NCBI GenBank assembly: GCA_963933885.1
Contig: CAWVWF010000005.1
Span: forward strand, 1 to 47,313
Direction of reading: 5' to 3'
Length of the DNA stretch: 47,313 nucleotides
DNA from: CAWVWF01 sp963933885
GTDB taxonomy: Bacteria; Bacteroidota; Bacteroidia; Flavobacteriales_C; GCA-002722245
A program made the position numbers and the translations under genes. The notes under the pieces are model-generated. The model did no database searches, was not told the origin of the DNA, and was given only the letters and a program-made list of their open reading frames with translations. This document shows positions 1-7,466 of this stretch, in pieces (position 1 is the first letter of the stretch; the number at the start of each line of letters is the position of its first letter).

Positions 1-486
1 GATTGTAGCTGTTACTTCTTCTGCGTTTTCTTCAATTGCAGTTTTAATAGAATTGTATAATGAACCGATTGTTGGATATTTTTCGTCCTTAAACTCTTCT
101 GGTAATAAAGCAATTGGAGATTCCAATCTCATGAAATTTTTCACCTGTGGAACACTTAATTTTGCAAACACAATTTCTATATCAGGTTCAGCTCCACCAG
201 GCAATCCTTTTCCTGGAGCTTTTGGACTAATATCTTTAATATTTGGTTTCCCTCCTAAAGCGGTAAGAATATTACAGGCAACTGCCATGTGAACCATCTC
301 TTCCATTACTACACTGCGAATCAAATTATATGTTGTGTAATTTTGAACTTCTAAAGAAAACATTGCTGATAAATAAAGCGGCAGTGTTGCGTGTTCAAGT
401 TCAACAGCTGATTGTAAAGCAGTTTTGATCCATTCCAGGTCTCTTGTTTTAGAAGCTGGATTTGCAAGTGTAGATGAAGTTGTCAT
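1..486 (-). CDS. Ferritin-like (VioB/iminophenyl-pyruvate dimer synthase-type) domain protein, C-terminus beyond window
   Basis: The gene is read leftward from the ATG at 486-484 and stays open for 162 codons to the window edge, so the C-terminal part is missing. The translation has two helical ferritin-type motifs: VELEHATLPLY at about residues 28-38 (E29, E31, H32) and VVMEEMVHMAVACNIL at about 59-74 (E62, E63, H66). These are followed by LGGKP and a G/P-rich stretch, PGKGLPGGAEPD. This pattern fits the ferritin-like family that includes the N-terminal domain of VioB/RebD (iminophenyl-pyruvate dimer synthase type), which probably binds a di-metal site. The family name is from recalled sequence patterns. 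Stand-alone members are common in many genomes and have no settled function, so this should not be read as evidence of violacein-type synthesis. Its 5' neighbour, the DNase II gene, is divergent across 141 bp. Confidence 0.75.
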   Translation of the reverse strand, partial: MTTSSTLANPASKTRDLEWIKTALQSAVELEHATLPLYLSAMFSLEVQNYTTYNLIRSVVMEEMVHMAVACNILTALGGKPNIKDISPKAPGKGLPGGAEPDIEIVFAKLSVPQVKNFMRLESPIALLPEEFKDEKYPTIGSLYNSIKTAIEENAEEVTATI

Positions 487-627
487 AGTAGTCAGTTGTT
501 TTGAGATTGTCCTATTTTGTTTTACACAAATATTTTTTGCGATAACCCGAATATAAATAATATAATTTGTATTACAAAGAGTGACTTGGGAATATGTTTT
601 CATATATTTACTTCATAAATATTTATT

Positions 628-1641
628 ATGAAGTGTAAAAACGAGAGCGGTAAAATAGCAGATTGGTGGTTTATTTATAAGATGCCAATGCATGTTGGAT
701 CAAAGGAAAATAACGGTAGTGATTACCTTTATTATGATGAAGATTGTAAGGCATTACAGTTGTCTGAAAACACCTTGGAAGATAAGAAAGGCGCACTTTA
801 TAACACTTTAAATGAAGTCTTTAATTCGAAGGATGAAAACGATGGTTACATCATATATAATGATGAAAACCCAGATGGAGATAGAGATCAACAAAAGCGG
901 GGTCATTGTAAAGGAATTTTAGCTTTTAATAAAACAAAAAATACAGGTACAGTTATCTTACATTCAGTTCCAAGATTTCCTTTTAAAGGAGAATTAGACT
1001 TGCCGAAAAAGGAATTAAAATACGGTCAGACTTTTTTGTGTGTTGAACTTTCAGGATTTGATGTGGTTGAAGAATTTGCTGCACAAATGTTAAAGCAACA
1101 GAATCCAGAAGTAGGAACAAAAGATAGTTTTCTACCTAAAAATATAGCCAAAACGGATGCACTATATAAACTCTATCATGAGTTAGATATAGATGAAAGT
1201 GTAACACCATCTGTTACCGAGTTTAAATCTAAGGCAGGAAAAGACTTTTCATTAATTGCAAAAAGTAAGGCATGGAATGATGATTTCTGGATAGACTTAG
1301 TTGGTCCAACTTTAAAAGTTGATATGGAAGTAGAGACTTGGAGAAGAGGTCCTGTAACACCATCGCATACTACTAAGTCGGAAGAAGAAATTCTAGATGT
1401 AATTCAAATTAATTTATCAAACCTTGGATTGAAAGATTATCATTGGAAGTATACACAGGATCATTCCAAATGGGGAGTAGCAACGAAAAAAGCAGATGCT
1501 AAAAATAAATGGGTTTGTATAGCAGATATTAACGCAATGATTTCTCAGGAAAAAAGAGGGGGAGGAGGTATCGCTTTTAAAGAACCTAAACTTTGGGATT
1601 CGCTTGTAAATATGGTTGAGGAATTTAAGGAGGAGGTTTAA
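628..1641 (+). CDS. Deoxyribonuclease II family protein (PLD-like HxK nuclease)
   Basis: The 337-residue protein follows the DNase II fold order known from animal acid nucleases: a start like SGKIADWWFIYKMP (7-20), then RGHCKGILAF (91-100), TVILHSVPRFP (108-118), KYGQTFLCVELS (131-142), QDHSKWGVA (277-285), CIADINAMISQEKRGGGG (297-314) and a final LWDSL helix. The two HxK motifs of the phospholipase-D-like active site are both present, at H93-x-K95 and H279-x-K281, so it is probably a metal-independent endonuclease. Animal DNase II is made with a signal peptide. Here the ATG at 628 begins directly at the mature-like N-terminus, and an in-frame stop at 616-618 excludes an upstream extension, so no export signal is seen. 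Bacterial members are known but sparse. Acquisition by transfer is possible, as is a toxin or DNA-scavenging role, but neither is shown. Confidence 0.88.
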   Translation: MKCKNESGKIADWWFIYKMPMHVGSKENNGSDYLYYDEDCKALQLSENTLEDKKGALYNTLNEVFNSKDENDGYIIYNDENPDGDRDQQKRGHCKGILAFNKTKNTGTVILHSVPRFPFKGELDLPKKELKYGQTFLCVELSGFDVVEEFAAQMLKQQNPEVGTKDSFLPKNIAKTDALYKLYHELDIDESVTPSVTEFKSKAGKDFSLIAKSKAWNDDFWIDLVGPTLKVDMEVETWRRGPVTPSHTTKSEEEILDVIQINLSNLGLKDYHWKYTQDHSKWGVATKKADAKNKWVCIADINAMISQEKRGGGGIAFKEPKLWDSLVNMVEEFKEEV

Positions 1642-1682
1642 TTTATCTTAGCCGTTGGACTCCGATAAGTGAGACGTCGTAG

Positions 1683-1777
1683 TTGTCACCCTGAGCGGAG
1701 TCGAAGGGTTAGGCGTTTTGGTTATAAATGGGGGGTGATGAACTGTGTACGTTCTTCGACTCCGCTCAGAATGACAA
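1683..1777. repeat. Imperfect inverted repeat, REP-like CTGAGCGGAGTCGAA arms
   Basis: The left arm, TTGTCA-CC-CTGAGCGGAGTCGAA (1683-1705), pairs with the right arm, TTCGACTCCGCTCAG-AA-TGACAA (1755-1777). That gives 15 bp plus 6 bp of perfect pairing around a two-base mismatch, with a loop of about 49 bases. I recall arms of this kind, with a CCCTGAGCGNAGTCGAAGGG core, as dispersed intergenic repeats in Bacteroidota genomes. Here the unit sits directly downstream of the DNase II gene. It may be a REP/MITE-like mobile palindrome or act as a transcript end. Only one copy is in the window, so its dispersal cannot be verified here. Confidence 0.65.
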
Positions 1778-1806
1778 AGAGGAAAATAGTCAATCTTCCT
1801 CTTTGT
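1774..1806. repeat. Perfect 11-bp hairpin
   Basis: ACAAAGAGGAA (1774-1784) is exactly complementary to TTCCTCTTTGT (1796-1806) with an 11-base loop. It overlaps the end of the larger inverted repeat. It has no clear T-tract, so a terminator role for the DNase II transcript is possible but unproven. Confidence 0.5.
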
Positions 1807-1934
1807 ATAACACCCTTAAATTCTTTAACAATTCATGTAATTTGTTTCGGACATCAATGAATTTCTCGTTGCCTAAAATATTATTTATACGAAGGTTAAT
1901 TATTAGAATTCTAAGATGAGAATTTGATTGTATC

Positions 1935-1950
1935 AACCATATATATGGTT
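1935..1950. repeat. Perfect 16-bp palindrome AACCATATATATGGTT
   Basis: The sequence is its own reverse complement. It lies in a gene-free stretch with no adjacent start codon, so it is recorded only as a possible protein-binding site or cruciform. Confidence 0.4.
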
Positions 1951-2111
1951 ATCGAATTTGAATGATATATTAGTAGTAAGCGTATTAGACTATGCTGAAA
2001 GATTAGTATTTTGGTGATCTATAACAAATAAAAAAGAACAACAATGAGTTCTAACAGCTTCCCATCTTATAAGTATAAACATAAAGGAAAAAGTCTATTT
2101 AAGTTTGATTC

Positions 2112-2147
2112 AACAATAACAACAACGGTTAACCTTTTGTTATTGTT
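2112..2147. repeat. AT-rich 11-bp hairpin
   Basis: AACAATAACAA (2112-2122) pairs perfectly with TTGTTATTGTT (2137-2147) across a 14-base loop that itself contains the palindrome GGTTAACC. No run of T follows on either strand, so it is not called a terminator. Confidence 0.4.
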
Positions 2148-2166
2148 AAGACTGTAAGTGGTTCTC

Positions 2167-2221
2167 TAAAAAAATGGGAATCAGAATTGGAAAATGACCA
2201 ATAAACCTTATTCTGATTCCC
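2167..2221 (-). terminator. Intrinsic terminator of the leftward adenylation/carrier operon
   Basis: Read on the minus strand, GGGAATCAGAAT (2221-2210) pairs perfectly over 12 bp with ATTCTGATTCCC (2187-2176). A run of seven T (complement of 2168-2174) follows. It starts 11 bases past the stop codon of the carrier-protein-like gene, which is the classic position for a rho-independent terminator. Confidence 0.8.
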
Positions 2222-2232
2222 TTACCTAATAA

Positions 2233-2505
2233 TTAAGAAGGTACTTCCTCCCAACAATTATGTAGTTGTTTTTTATGAATTAATTCGATTACACTTCTTA
2301 CCGTTATGAAATTTTTTAGATTATAATCTTTAAAATCAAATTCGATATCAAATGATTTTTCTAAATCACCTATCACAGTTGGAAATGATTTTGGATAAAT
2401 GTCTAGTTCATGTGTTATTCGAAGCGTTAGATTAGTTGGGTCTATTATCTGATCTGTGTATTTAGAGAGTATACTTACGACTTTTTCTCTTACTGAATCT
2501 GACAT
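2233..2505 (-). CDS. Acyl-carrier-protein-like small protein without a canonical DSL serine
   Basis: The 90-residue protein has the length and pattern of a carrier protein. A first amphipathic helix (VREKVVSILSKY, 5-16) is followed by a loop, then IGDLEKSFDIEFDF (45-58), which resembles the ACP helix II/III junction (ALEEEFDIEI), and a final helix beginning FITVRSVIELI. The phosphopantetheine-accepting serine normally lies in D-S-L, 14 residues before the conserved Phe. Here that position is P38, and the only nearby serine, S40 in YPKSFP, is two residues out of register with no Asp before it. It overlaps the upstream adenylation gene by 16 bases and shares its terminator, so the two are translationally coupled. 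It may be a non-canonical carrier protein, a carrier fold reused for binding, or a divergent protein that only looks similar. Confidence 0.6.
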   Translation of the reverse strand: MSDSVREKVVSILSKYTDQIIDPTNLTLRITHELDIYPKSFPTVIGDLEKSFDIEFDFKDYNLKNFITVRSVIELIHKKQLHNCWEEVPS

Positions 2506-4037
2506 AATTGTTTGTTTTCTTGTGAGAAATAAGTATTCTTATTTGACTTTAATTTTGTTTGAACTAAATTAATTAGCTCATTTTTATTAACCTTTTGAGA
2601 AGGTAATAGTGGCCAATCCCTTACTTGTACAAAAATGCTAGGCATCATATGTTTAGGGACTGTATTAACGAGTTTGTTTTTAATTGCTTTAAAAGCATCT
2701 AATTTTAACGCTTCATTTTTTGAATCTATAAAGGCACAAATTTCTTTGTTCTCACCTTCTGAAAGAACAACCTCACAAGAGGTTACTCCATATATACTAG
2801 AGAGTGCATTCTTGATTTGATTTAACTGAATACGTTGTCCATTCAGCTTAATAACATCAGCTTTTCTACCTTCAAAACAGTAGTCTCCAGTTTGATTGAT
2901 ACTACATAAATCTCCCGTTTTGTAATAAACAGTCGTATCCATGATACATATTACATCTTGCGTTTCAATAGGTTGTTTTAAGTAAGAGTGAAAGAGTTGC
3001 TCTCCAGCTAAGCAAAGCTCACCAACTCCTTGTTCATTAATATTAATTAATTTTGCTTTAACAGAATTTAGAGGTTTACCAATTGGATATTCACCATTAT
3101 CTTTTTCTATTTTATTCTCTTTAGAAATTACATATAAAATGGCATCACAAGTTGCTTCGGTTGGACCATATCCATTGATTATCTTGATGTTATTGAACTC
3201 CTCAATTAGCTCGTTTACCAATTCTTTATCGATTACTTCAGTACATGTCATAATATACTTTACAGATTGAAATTTATCAGGATTCGATAAGATTTCTTGA
3301 GAGAGTAGTTTCAATGTAGAAACAGAAGCAGTCATGTGTGTAATTTTGTGTTTTTCGATCATCTTAACCGTTCGGTCAGGCAAAGGAACCTTAGGGCTTA
3401 TTACAACTGAACATCCCATAAATAAAGGATAGAAAGTATCTACAATTGATCCGTCGAAATGGTAAGGCAACGTATTTAAAAACGAAGATTCATTATCTAC
3501 CAAGTACACCTCTTTCATTGCGTTAAAGAAGGCATCTAAAGAGTGATGCATAATCTGAACCCCCTTTGGTAAACCTGTTGCCCCAGAAGTATACATTGTA
3601 TATGCTATATCCATCGGGTTAGGGTTTGTATAACCATCATCAGAAACATCCTTTAATACAGTTTCTAATTTATCATAATTGATGAAAAATTGATTTGCTT
3701 TTGATTCGTAAGTCCAAACAATATTTCCAATTATTCCAGAAGGTTTTACTTCTTTATTTATAACTGTAAATCTTTCATCTGAGATATCTGGATCAATTGG
3801 AACATATGTAGCTCCGGCTTTCATAACTCCAAAAATGGTAACTAAAAAATCTACTGACTTGTCGGTAACAACGATTACTTTACTTCCTTTTTTCACGCCT
3901 AATGAAATAAGGTGATTAGACATTTTGTTAGATTGAGACTCTAATTCAGAAAATGAAGAAGATTTGATTCCATCTGTAATGGCTAATTTGTTAGGTGACT
4001 TTTTAGACCATTTGGTCAATATGTTAGCTAAACTCAT
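2490..4037 (-). CDS. Stand-alone amino-acid adenylation enzyme (AMP-binding, NRPS/DltA-like)
   Basis: The 515 residues have the ANL-superfamily core motifs in order: A3-type YTSGATGLPKGVQ, A4-type YHFDGSIVDTFY, A5-type NGYGPTEATCD, A7-type YKTGDLC, A8-type GRKADVIKLNGQRIQL and an A10-like LPSQKVNK with the catalytic lysine. The Asp in FDGS sits where NRPS adenylation domains hold the substrate alpha-amino group, so an amino acid is the likely substrate. There is no condensation, carrier or thioesterase domain in the same chain, and the length is close to DltA. Its likely partner is the carrier-like protein encoded immediately downstream with a 16-base overlap. A dltB-like gene is absent, so D-alanylation of cell-wall polymers is not supported. 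Aminoacyl loading onto the small protein for a secondary metabolite or signal is the better reading. Confidence 0.85.
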   Translation of the reverse strand: MSLANILTKWSKKSPNKLAITDGIKSSSFSELESQSNKMSNHLISLGVKKGSKVIVVTDKSVDFLVTIFGVMKAGATYVPIDPDISDERFTVINKEVKPSGIIGNIVWTYESKANQFFINYDKLETVLKDVSDDGYTNPNPMDIAYTMYTSGATGLPKGVQIMHHSLDAFFNAMKEVYLVDNESSFLNTLPYHFDGSIVDTFYPLFMGCSVVISPKVPLPDRTVKMIEKHKITHMTASVSTLKLLSQEILSNPDKFQSVKYIMTCTEVIDKELVNELIEEFNNIKIINGYGPTEATCDAILYVISKENKIEKDNGEYPIGKPLNSVKAKLININEQGVGELCLAGEQLFHSYLKQPIETQDVICIMDTTVYYKTGDLCSINQTGDYCFEGRKADVIKLNGQRIQLNQIKNALSSIYGVTSCEVVLSEGENKEICAFIDSKNEALKLDAFKAIKNKLVNTVPKHMMPSIFVQVRDWPLLPSQKVNKNELINLVQTKLKSNKNTYFSQENKQLCQIQ

Positions 4038-4457
4038 ATTACTGTTTTTAGATTGTTTAATAATTATGGCGAAAGCTGTTTTCTTCCACGGGGTGAAATT
4101 ATTTAATCAATCTTAGAAAAAAATATACATATGTTGATAGAATTGGAAATAGTTGAAATAAAGGCCTTCTTGTTTTAATTATTGTGCCTCTTTTTTCGGT
4201 TGGAAGTTGAAAATAAAATACGACAGGAATATTATAGTATGACAGGATTATAGAATGGATATTTTATTTTAACAGATAGGAAATCATACTTCTGAAGGGG
4301 TATTAAATAGTAAGAAATATTAGTGTTAATATAGTTTTATATCCCTCCAAAGGTGATGTTCCTGTATAAAACTAAATCTATATTCTATATACATAGGTTG
4401 ATTATATTTAATTTCCTTCCCCATAGATTTGTCATCTCCAAATATTAAAACGTAACT
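4038..4457. other. Divergent promoter region of the biosynthetic locus
   Basis: This 420-base interval separates two divergent operons and contains no supportable gene. It is very AT-rich. One plausible primary-sigma promoter of Bacteroidota type faces rightward (listed separately). No clear operator palindrome for the nearby Crp/Fnr protein was recognised. Confidence 0.5.
4398..4431 (+). promoter_or_regulatory. Possible Bacteroidota primary-sigma promoter (TTG...TAGATTTG)
   Basis: TAGATTTG at 4424-4431 matches the Bacteroidota -7 consensus TAnnTTTG. A TTG at 4398-4400 lies 23 bases upstream, at the long end of the usual spacing. Transcription would begin near 4438, about 20 bases before the ATG at 4458. 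Such short motifs occur by chance in AT-rich DNA. Confidence 0.3.
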
Positions 4458-5069
4458 ATGGAAACCAAAAAATTTATTGGATTTGAGTCTACTCCAAATT
4501 CTCAAACGTGGAAACAATGTATTGCAATTGCTCAAAATCAATTTCACAAAAGCTTTGGTGCAGAGGTAGAAGTTAATGCAGATACATTTGTAACAAATAC
4601 AACTAGAATTGATGGGGAAGATGAAGTGAAAGCTTGCATAGGCTATAAGTTTTATTCAAAAGAAAAACCTTTGTTTATAGAGCAGTACTTTGAAGAATCA
4701 TTGGTTAATATCGTGGAGAAAATTTCAGGAAAGCGCTTTCTCGCGTCGGACATGTGTGAAGTTGGTAGCATGGCTTCAACTGGGAGAAGAGATGGTATTG
4801 AACTTTTAACACAGTTGCCTGTGTTTACTAATTTCCTCAAAAAAAAAGTAGGGTTTGTTACCATTACCAGGCAAGTACAATTTATACTTAATCAGATTAA
4901 ACTTCCATACTGGAAAGTGTGTGATGCAGATCCTTCAAAAATATCGAATGTAAGTAGATGGGGTAGTTATTATGACACTAAACCGATCTGTGCTTTTATA
5001 ATTACTAATGAGGCATTATCGAAAACTACTAAGAGGGAGATGAGTTTTAATCAATTAGAACTTTCATAA
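4458..5069 (+). CDS. Thermostable hemolysin (T_hemolysin) family protein
   Basis: The 203-residue protein matches the T_hemolysin family by several conserved stretches: KACIGYKFYSKEKPLFIEQY (58-77), MCEVGSMAS (99-107), KVGFVTITRQVQF (130-142) and RWGSYYDTKPICAFII (167-182). The family is named from a Vibrio hemolysin, but its fold resembles GNAT and acyl-homoserine-lactone-synthase-like acyltransferases, and members commonly sit beside an AMP-forming ligase, as here. There is no signal peptide or membrane segment, so a cytoplasmic enzyme, perhaps moving an acyl or aminoacyl group, is more credible than a secreted toxin. That is inference. The next gene starts one base after its stop codon, so they are co-transcribed. 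Confidence 0.8.
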   Translation: METKKFIGFESTPNSQTWKQCIAIAQNQFHKSFGAEVEVNADTFVTNTTRIDGEDEVKACIGYKFYSKEKPLFIEQYFEESLVNIVEKISGKRFLASDMCEVGSMASTGRRDGIELLTQLPVFTNFLKKKVGFVTITRQVQFILNQIKLPYWKVCDADPSKISNVSRWGSYYDTKPICAFIITNEALSKTTKREMSFNQLELS

Positions 5070-5070
5070 A

Positions 5071-6573
5071 ATGGACTTTATTAAATCTATATATAACGCT
5101 ATTGAAAACAACAAAACAGTTACTGTTTTGGGCGAAAATCAAGATTACAGTTTTAATCAGATTCTAAAGAAAATATATCAACTAAACACCCTTCTTTCTA
5201 CATCTACCGAGGAGGTGCCAAATAGAATATTAGTACTTACTCAAAATTCTTTAGATTGGGTGATATCCGACTTCTATTGTTTGTTTAAAGGCATCACTGA
5301 AGTCTCTATTCCGTTGTCTTTTTCAGTGGAACAAACTCAATCTCTGCTTGAAGGTATTGATTTAGTTTTGGTAGATAAAGCAGGGGATGAGCGACTAAAA
5401 GAATGGCTCGAGCAAGGTTTGAAATTCGATGATTCTACTAAGAAAGTGAAGCTGGTTAATCATTTACAACTCAATTTACTAGAAGAAACACCTTTCGAAT
5501 TAAACGTGAATAAAGGACCAATTAAAATAATTCACACGAGTGGATCAACGGGAAACCCTAAAGGTGTTATGATATCCAATGAGGGTTTATCAAATTTGAT
5601 ATTCAATTTAAATAATAGATTACCAGAAAGTATCAATGAAAGATATTTAAGTATCGTTCCTTTAAGCTTATTAATTGAACAAGTTGCATTGTATCTTACA
5701 ATCCTCAGAGGAGGCGAAATCGTATTACCAGGGAATGTATTTGAATTATTGGGAGAAGGAACAGTTCAAGCATCACAATTCTTAGATGTTATTAAACTAG
5801 TTCAACCAACTTCTATGGCAATACCACCATCGATTGCTAAATCCATGTATGATTTTTCAGAACGTGTAAAGGATAAATCTCAGGTTCTTAGTTTACTTTT
5901 CGGAAAGGATGAATCCCCATTTTTCACTTGTGGGGGAGCACCGGTTTCTTCTGATATTCTGTTAGAATTAAATAGAATTGGGATAACTATTTATGAAGGT
6001 TATGGTTTAAGTGAAAACGCATCAGTAGTCTCCATAAATGTACCGTCTGCCAATAAAATTGGAACTGTAGGTAAACCATTAGATCATGTTCAAGTTAAGT
6101 TGGCTGAAGATGGTGAACTATTGGTTAAAAGCTCTTCCATGTTTTTGGGATATTCAAATAATCAAGATTCAACTAGTTGTGAATTCACTCAAGATGGTTG
6201 GCTAAAAACAGGAGATTTTGCAACAATTGATCACGAAGGTTACATCACGATTTTAGGAAGAAAAAAGAACATAATAATAAATAGTCACGGGAGAAATATT
6301 GCTCCAGAATGGTTGGAGAATCAATATAAGAACCTCGTTGAAATTGAGGATATTGTAGTATTTAATAATGAGGCTGAGTTCCTTGAAGTACTTATAACGA
6401 GAAATGAGAATCACTCAGAAGAAGCGTGTATAAAAGCCATTAAATCTTTTCAAATATTTATTAATTCCTATGGTGAAATTGGTCGTTTTCATTTTATGAA
6501 ACGTTCCGAAAAATCATTCTATTATACGGTTAGTGGAAAGCCTAACAGAACAAAAATAAGTACTAATTTTTAA
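5071..6573 (+). CDS. AMP-forming acyl ligase (acyl-CoA/acyl-carrier ligase family)
   Basis: The 500-residue ANL-superfamily protein shows the P-loop-like HTSGSTGNPKGVMISN, YEGYGLSENASVVS, the hinge region WLKTGDFATIDHEGYITILG and GRKKNIIINSHGRNIAPEW, and the C-terminal SGKPNRTK with the catalytic lysine. The GRN(I)xPEW variant is what I recall for long-chain acyl ligases found next to T_hemolysin genes. It lacks the Asp-containing FDxS motif that marks amino-acid-activating domains and instead has VPLSLLIEQ, so a carboxylic or fatty acid is the likelier substrate. It would activate an acyl group as an AMP ester, passing it to CoA, a carrier or directly to the neighbouring T_hemolysin protein. 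It starts one base after that gene and ends 11 bases before the oxygenase gene. Confidence 0.85.
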   Translation: MDFIKSIYNAIENNKTVTVLGENQDYSFNQILKKIYQLNTLLSTSTEEVPNRILVLTQNSLDWVISDFYCLFKGITEVSIPLSFSVEQTQSLLEGIDLVLVDKAGDERLKEWLEQGLKFDDSTKKVKLVNHLQLNLLEETPFELNVNKGPIKIIHTSGSTGNPKGVMISNEGLSNLIFNLNNRLPESINERYLSIVPLSLLIEQVALYLTILRGGEIVLPGNVFELLGEGTVQASQFLDVIKLVQPTSMAIPPSIAKSMYDFSERVKDKSQVLSLLFGKDESPFFTCGGAPVSSDILLELNRIGITIYEGYGLSENASVVSINVPSANKIGTVGKPLDHVQVKLAEDGELLVKSSSMFLGYSNNQDSTSCEFTQDGWLKTGDFATIDHEGYITILGRKKNIIINSHGRNIAPEWLENQYKNLVEIEDIVVFNNEAEFLEVLITRNENHSEEACIKAIKSFQIFINSYGEIGRFHFMKRSEKSFYYTVSGKPNRTKISTNF

Positions 6574-6584
6574 TACAGATCACC

Positions 6585-7457
6585 ATGAACGAAACACTAG
6601 TGAAAACAACAGGAAAGCTAATTGTAAGTGATAAATCAGATCAATTATCAAGTTTGAATAAATCAGAAATTTTTGATTTATTAGATACTCATGGATATAT
6701 TTTGTTCCGTGGTTTCGATACTAGTCTGAAAACTTTTAGTGAATTCGTTCAAAAAATGAGTTCAAAAATAACGCTAGATCCTGCGAGAAAATTTCATGAA
6801 AAAAATGCTCAAAGAGTAGATGCAGGAATAGAGGAGGTAGGTTTACATATTGAAAATGGGAATGGTCCAATCATTCCAGACTTATGTTGGTTTTACTGTA
6901 AAGAAGCACCTGAACGAGGATCTCAAACAACAGTTTGTGATGGTAAGGCTGTATTCGAAAATATGCCTTATGAGCTAAAGCAGATTTTCAGAAAGGAAAC
7001 AATTACCTATTCTAGAAATGTCTCAAAGGATATTTGGAGAGCCTATATCGCTCATGAATTGGGAGGACAAGTAGCACCTGAACATATAACAATAGATCAT
7101 TTAAGAGTGATTCAAGAAAAGCTACCTAATTTAGAAACTATCATTAATGAAGATGGGTCGCTACACTATTCGTTTACTGTTTCACCTTTACTTATGAAAG
7201 GAAATGAAACGTATTTTGCCAATAGCATTCTTGGACCTTCCTTTAATTATGAAAAGCCAACCATTAAATTTTCAAATGGAATAGAGGTCAATGAATATTT
7301 AGTTAATGATTTGAAGAAATTAACTGATGAGTTCACGGAAAATATAGAATGGAAGGACGGGGATATGGTTCTAATTAATAACCAGAGAGTAATGCATGGA
7401 CGTAGAAAAATAACGGCTAAGAAAAGAGAAATTTACAACGCATTAAGCTTTAGATGA
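6585..7457 (+). CDS. TauD/TfdA-superfamily Fe(II)/2-oxoglutarate-dependent oxygenase, HxE type
   Basis: The 290 residues carry the features of the TauD/TfdA superfamily: GYILFRGFDTSL near the N-terminus (37-48), the iron-binding pair VGLHIENGN with H88 and E90, and the distal NQRVMHGRRK with H271 followed by basic residues that can hold 2-oxoglutarate. The facial triad is H-x-E rather than the commoner H-x-D. That variant is typical of the clavaminate-synthase-like branch acting on free or carrier-bound amino acids (AsnO/VioC type). It is not a halogenase, because those replace the acidic residue with Gly or Ala. As the last gene of the rightward operon, it probably tailors the acyl or aminoacyl product of the locus by hydroxylation, desaturation or oxidative decarboxylation. 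The substrate is unknown. Confidence 0.85.
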   Translation: MNETLVKTTGKLIVSDKSDQLSSLNKSEIFDLLDTHGYILFRGFDTSLKTFSEFVQKMSSKITLDPARKFHEKNAQRVDAGIEEVGLHIENGNGPIIPDLCWFYCKEAPERGSQTTVCDGKAVFENMPYELKQIFRKETITYSRNVSKDIWRAYIAHELGGQVAPEHITIDHLRVIQEKLPNLETIINEDGSLHYSFTVSPLLMKGNETYFANSILGPSFNYEKPTIKFSNGIEVNEYLVNDLKKLTDEFTENIEWKDGDMVLINNQRVMHGRRKITAKKREIYNALSFR

Positions 7458-7466
7458 AATTCAAAT

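Larger units (their letters stand above)
1642..2232. other. Gene-free interval rich in inverted repeats
   Basis: No supportable gene lies in these 591 bases. They hold a long imperfect inverted repeat of the CCTGAGCGGAGTCGAAGG type, an 11-bp perfect hairpin, a 16-bp perfect palindrome (AACCATATATATGGTT, 1935-1950), an 11-bp AT-rich hairpin and a 12-bp terminator hairpin for the leftward operon. A 38-codon open frame at 2044-2160 has no supporting features. Confidence 0.7.

Noticed and set aside
53..292. Rightward 79-codon open frame near the window start
   Set aside because: It lies wholly inside the leftward ferritin-like gene, whose opposite-strand translation has clear family motifs.
1669..1919. 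Two overlapping 63-codon frames after the DNase II gene
   Set aside because: Both run through the inverted repeat, and neither product resembles a protein family.
2044..2160. 38-codon frame (MSSNSFPSYKY...)
   Set aside because: No family resemblance, it spans an AT-rich hairpin, and has no promoter or partner gene. It could be real but cannot be supported.
2490..4037. DltA (D-alanine ligase for teichoic acids)
   Set aside because: The organism appears Gram-negative and no DltB/DltD-like gene is present. Length and motifs fit any stand-alone adenylation enzyme.
4458..5069. Secreted haemolytic toxin
   Set aside because: No signal peptide is seen, and the operon context with ligases and an oxygenase points to an enzyme despite the family name.
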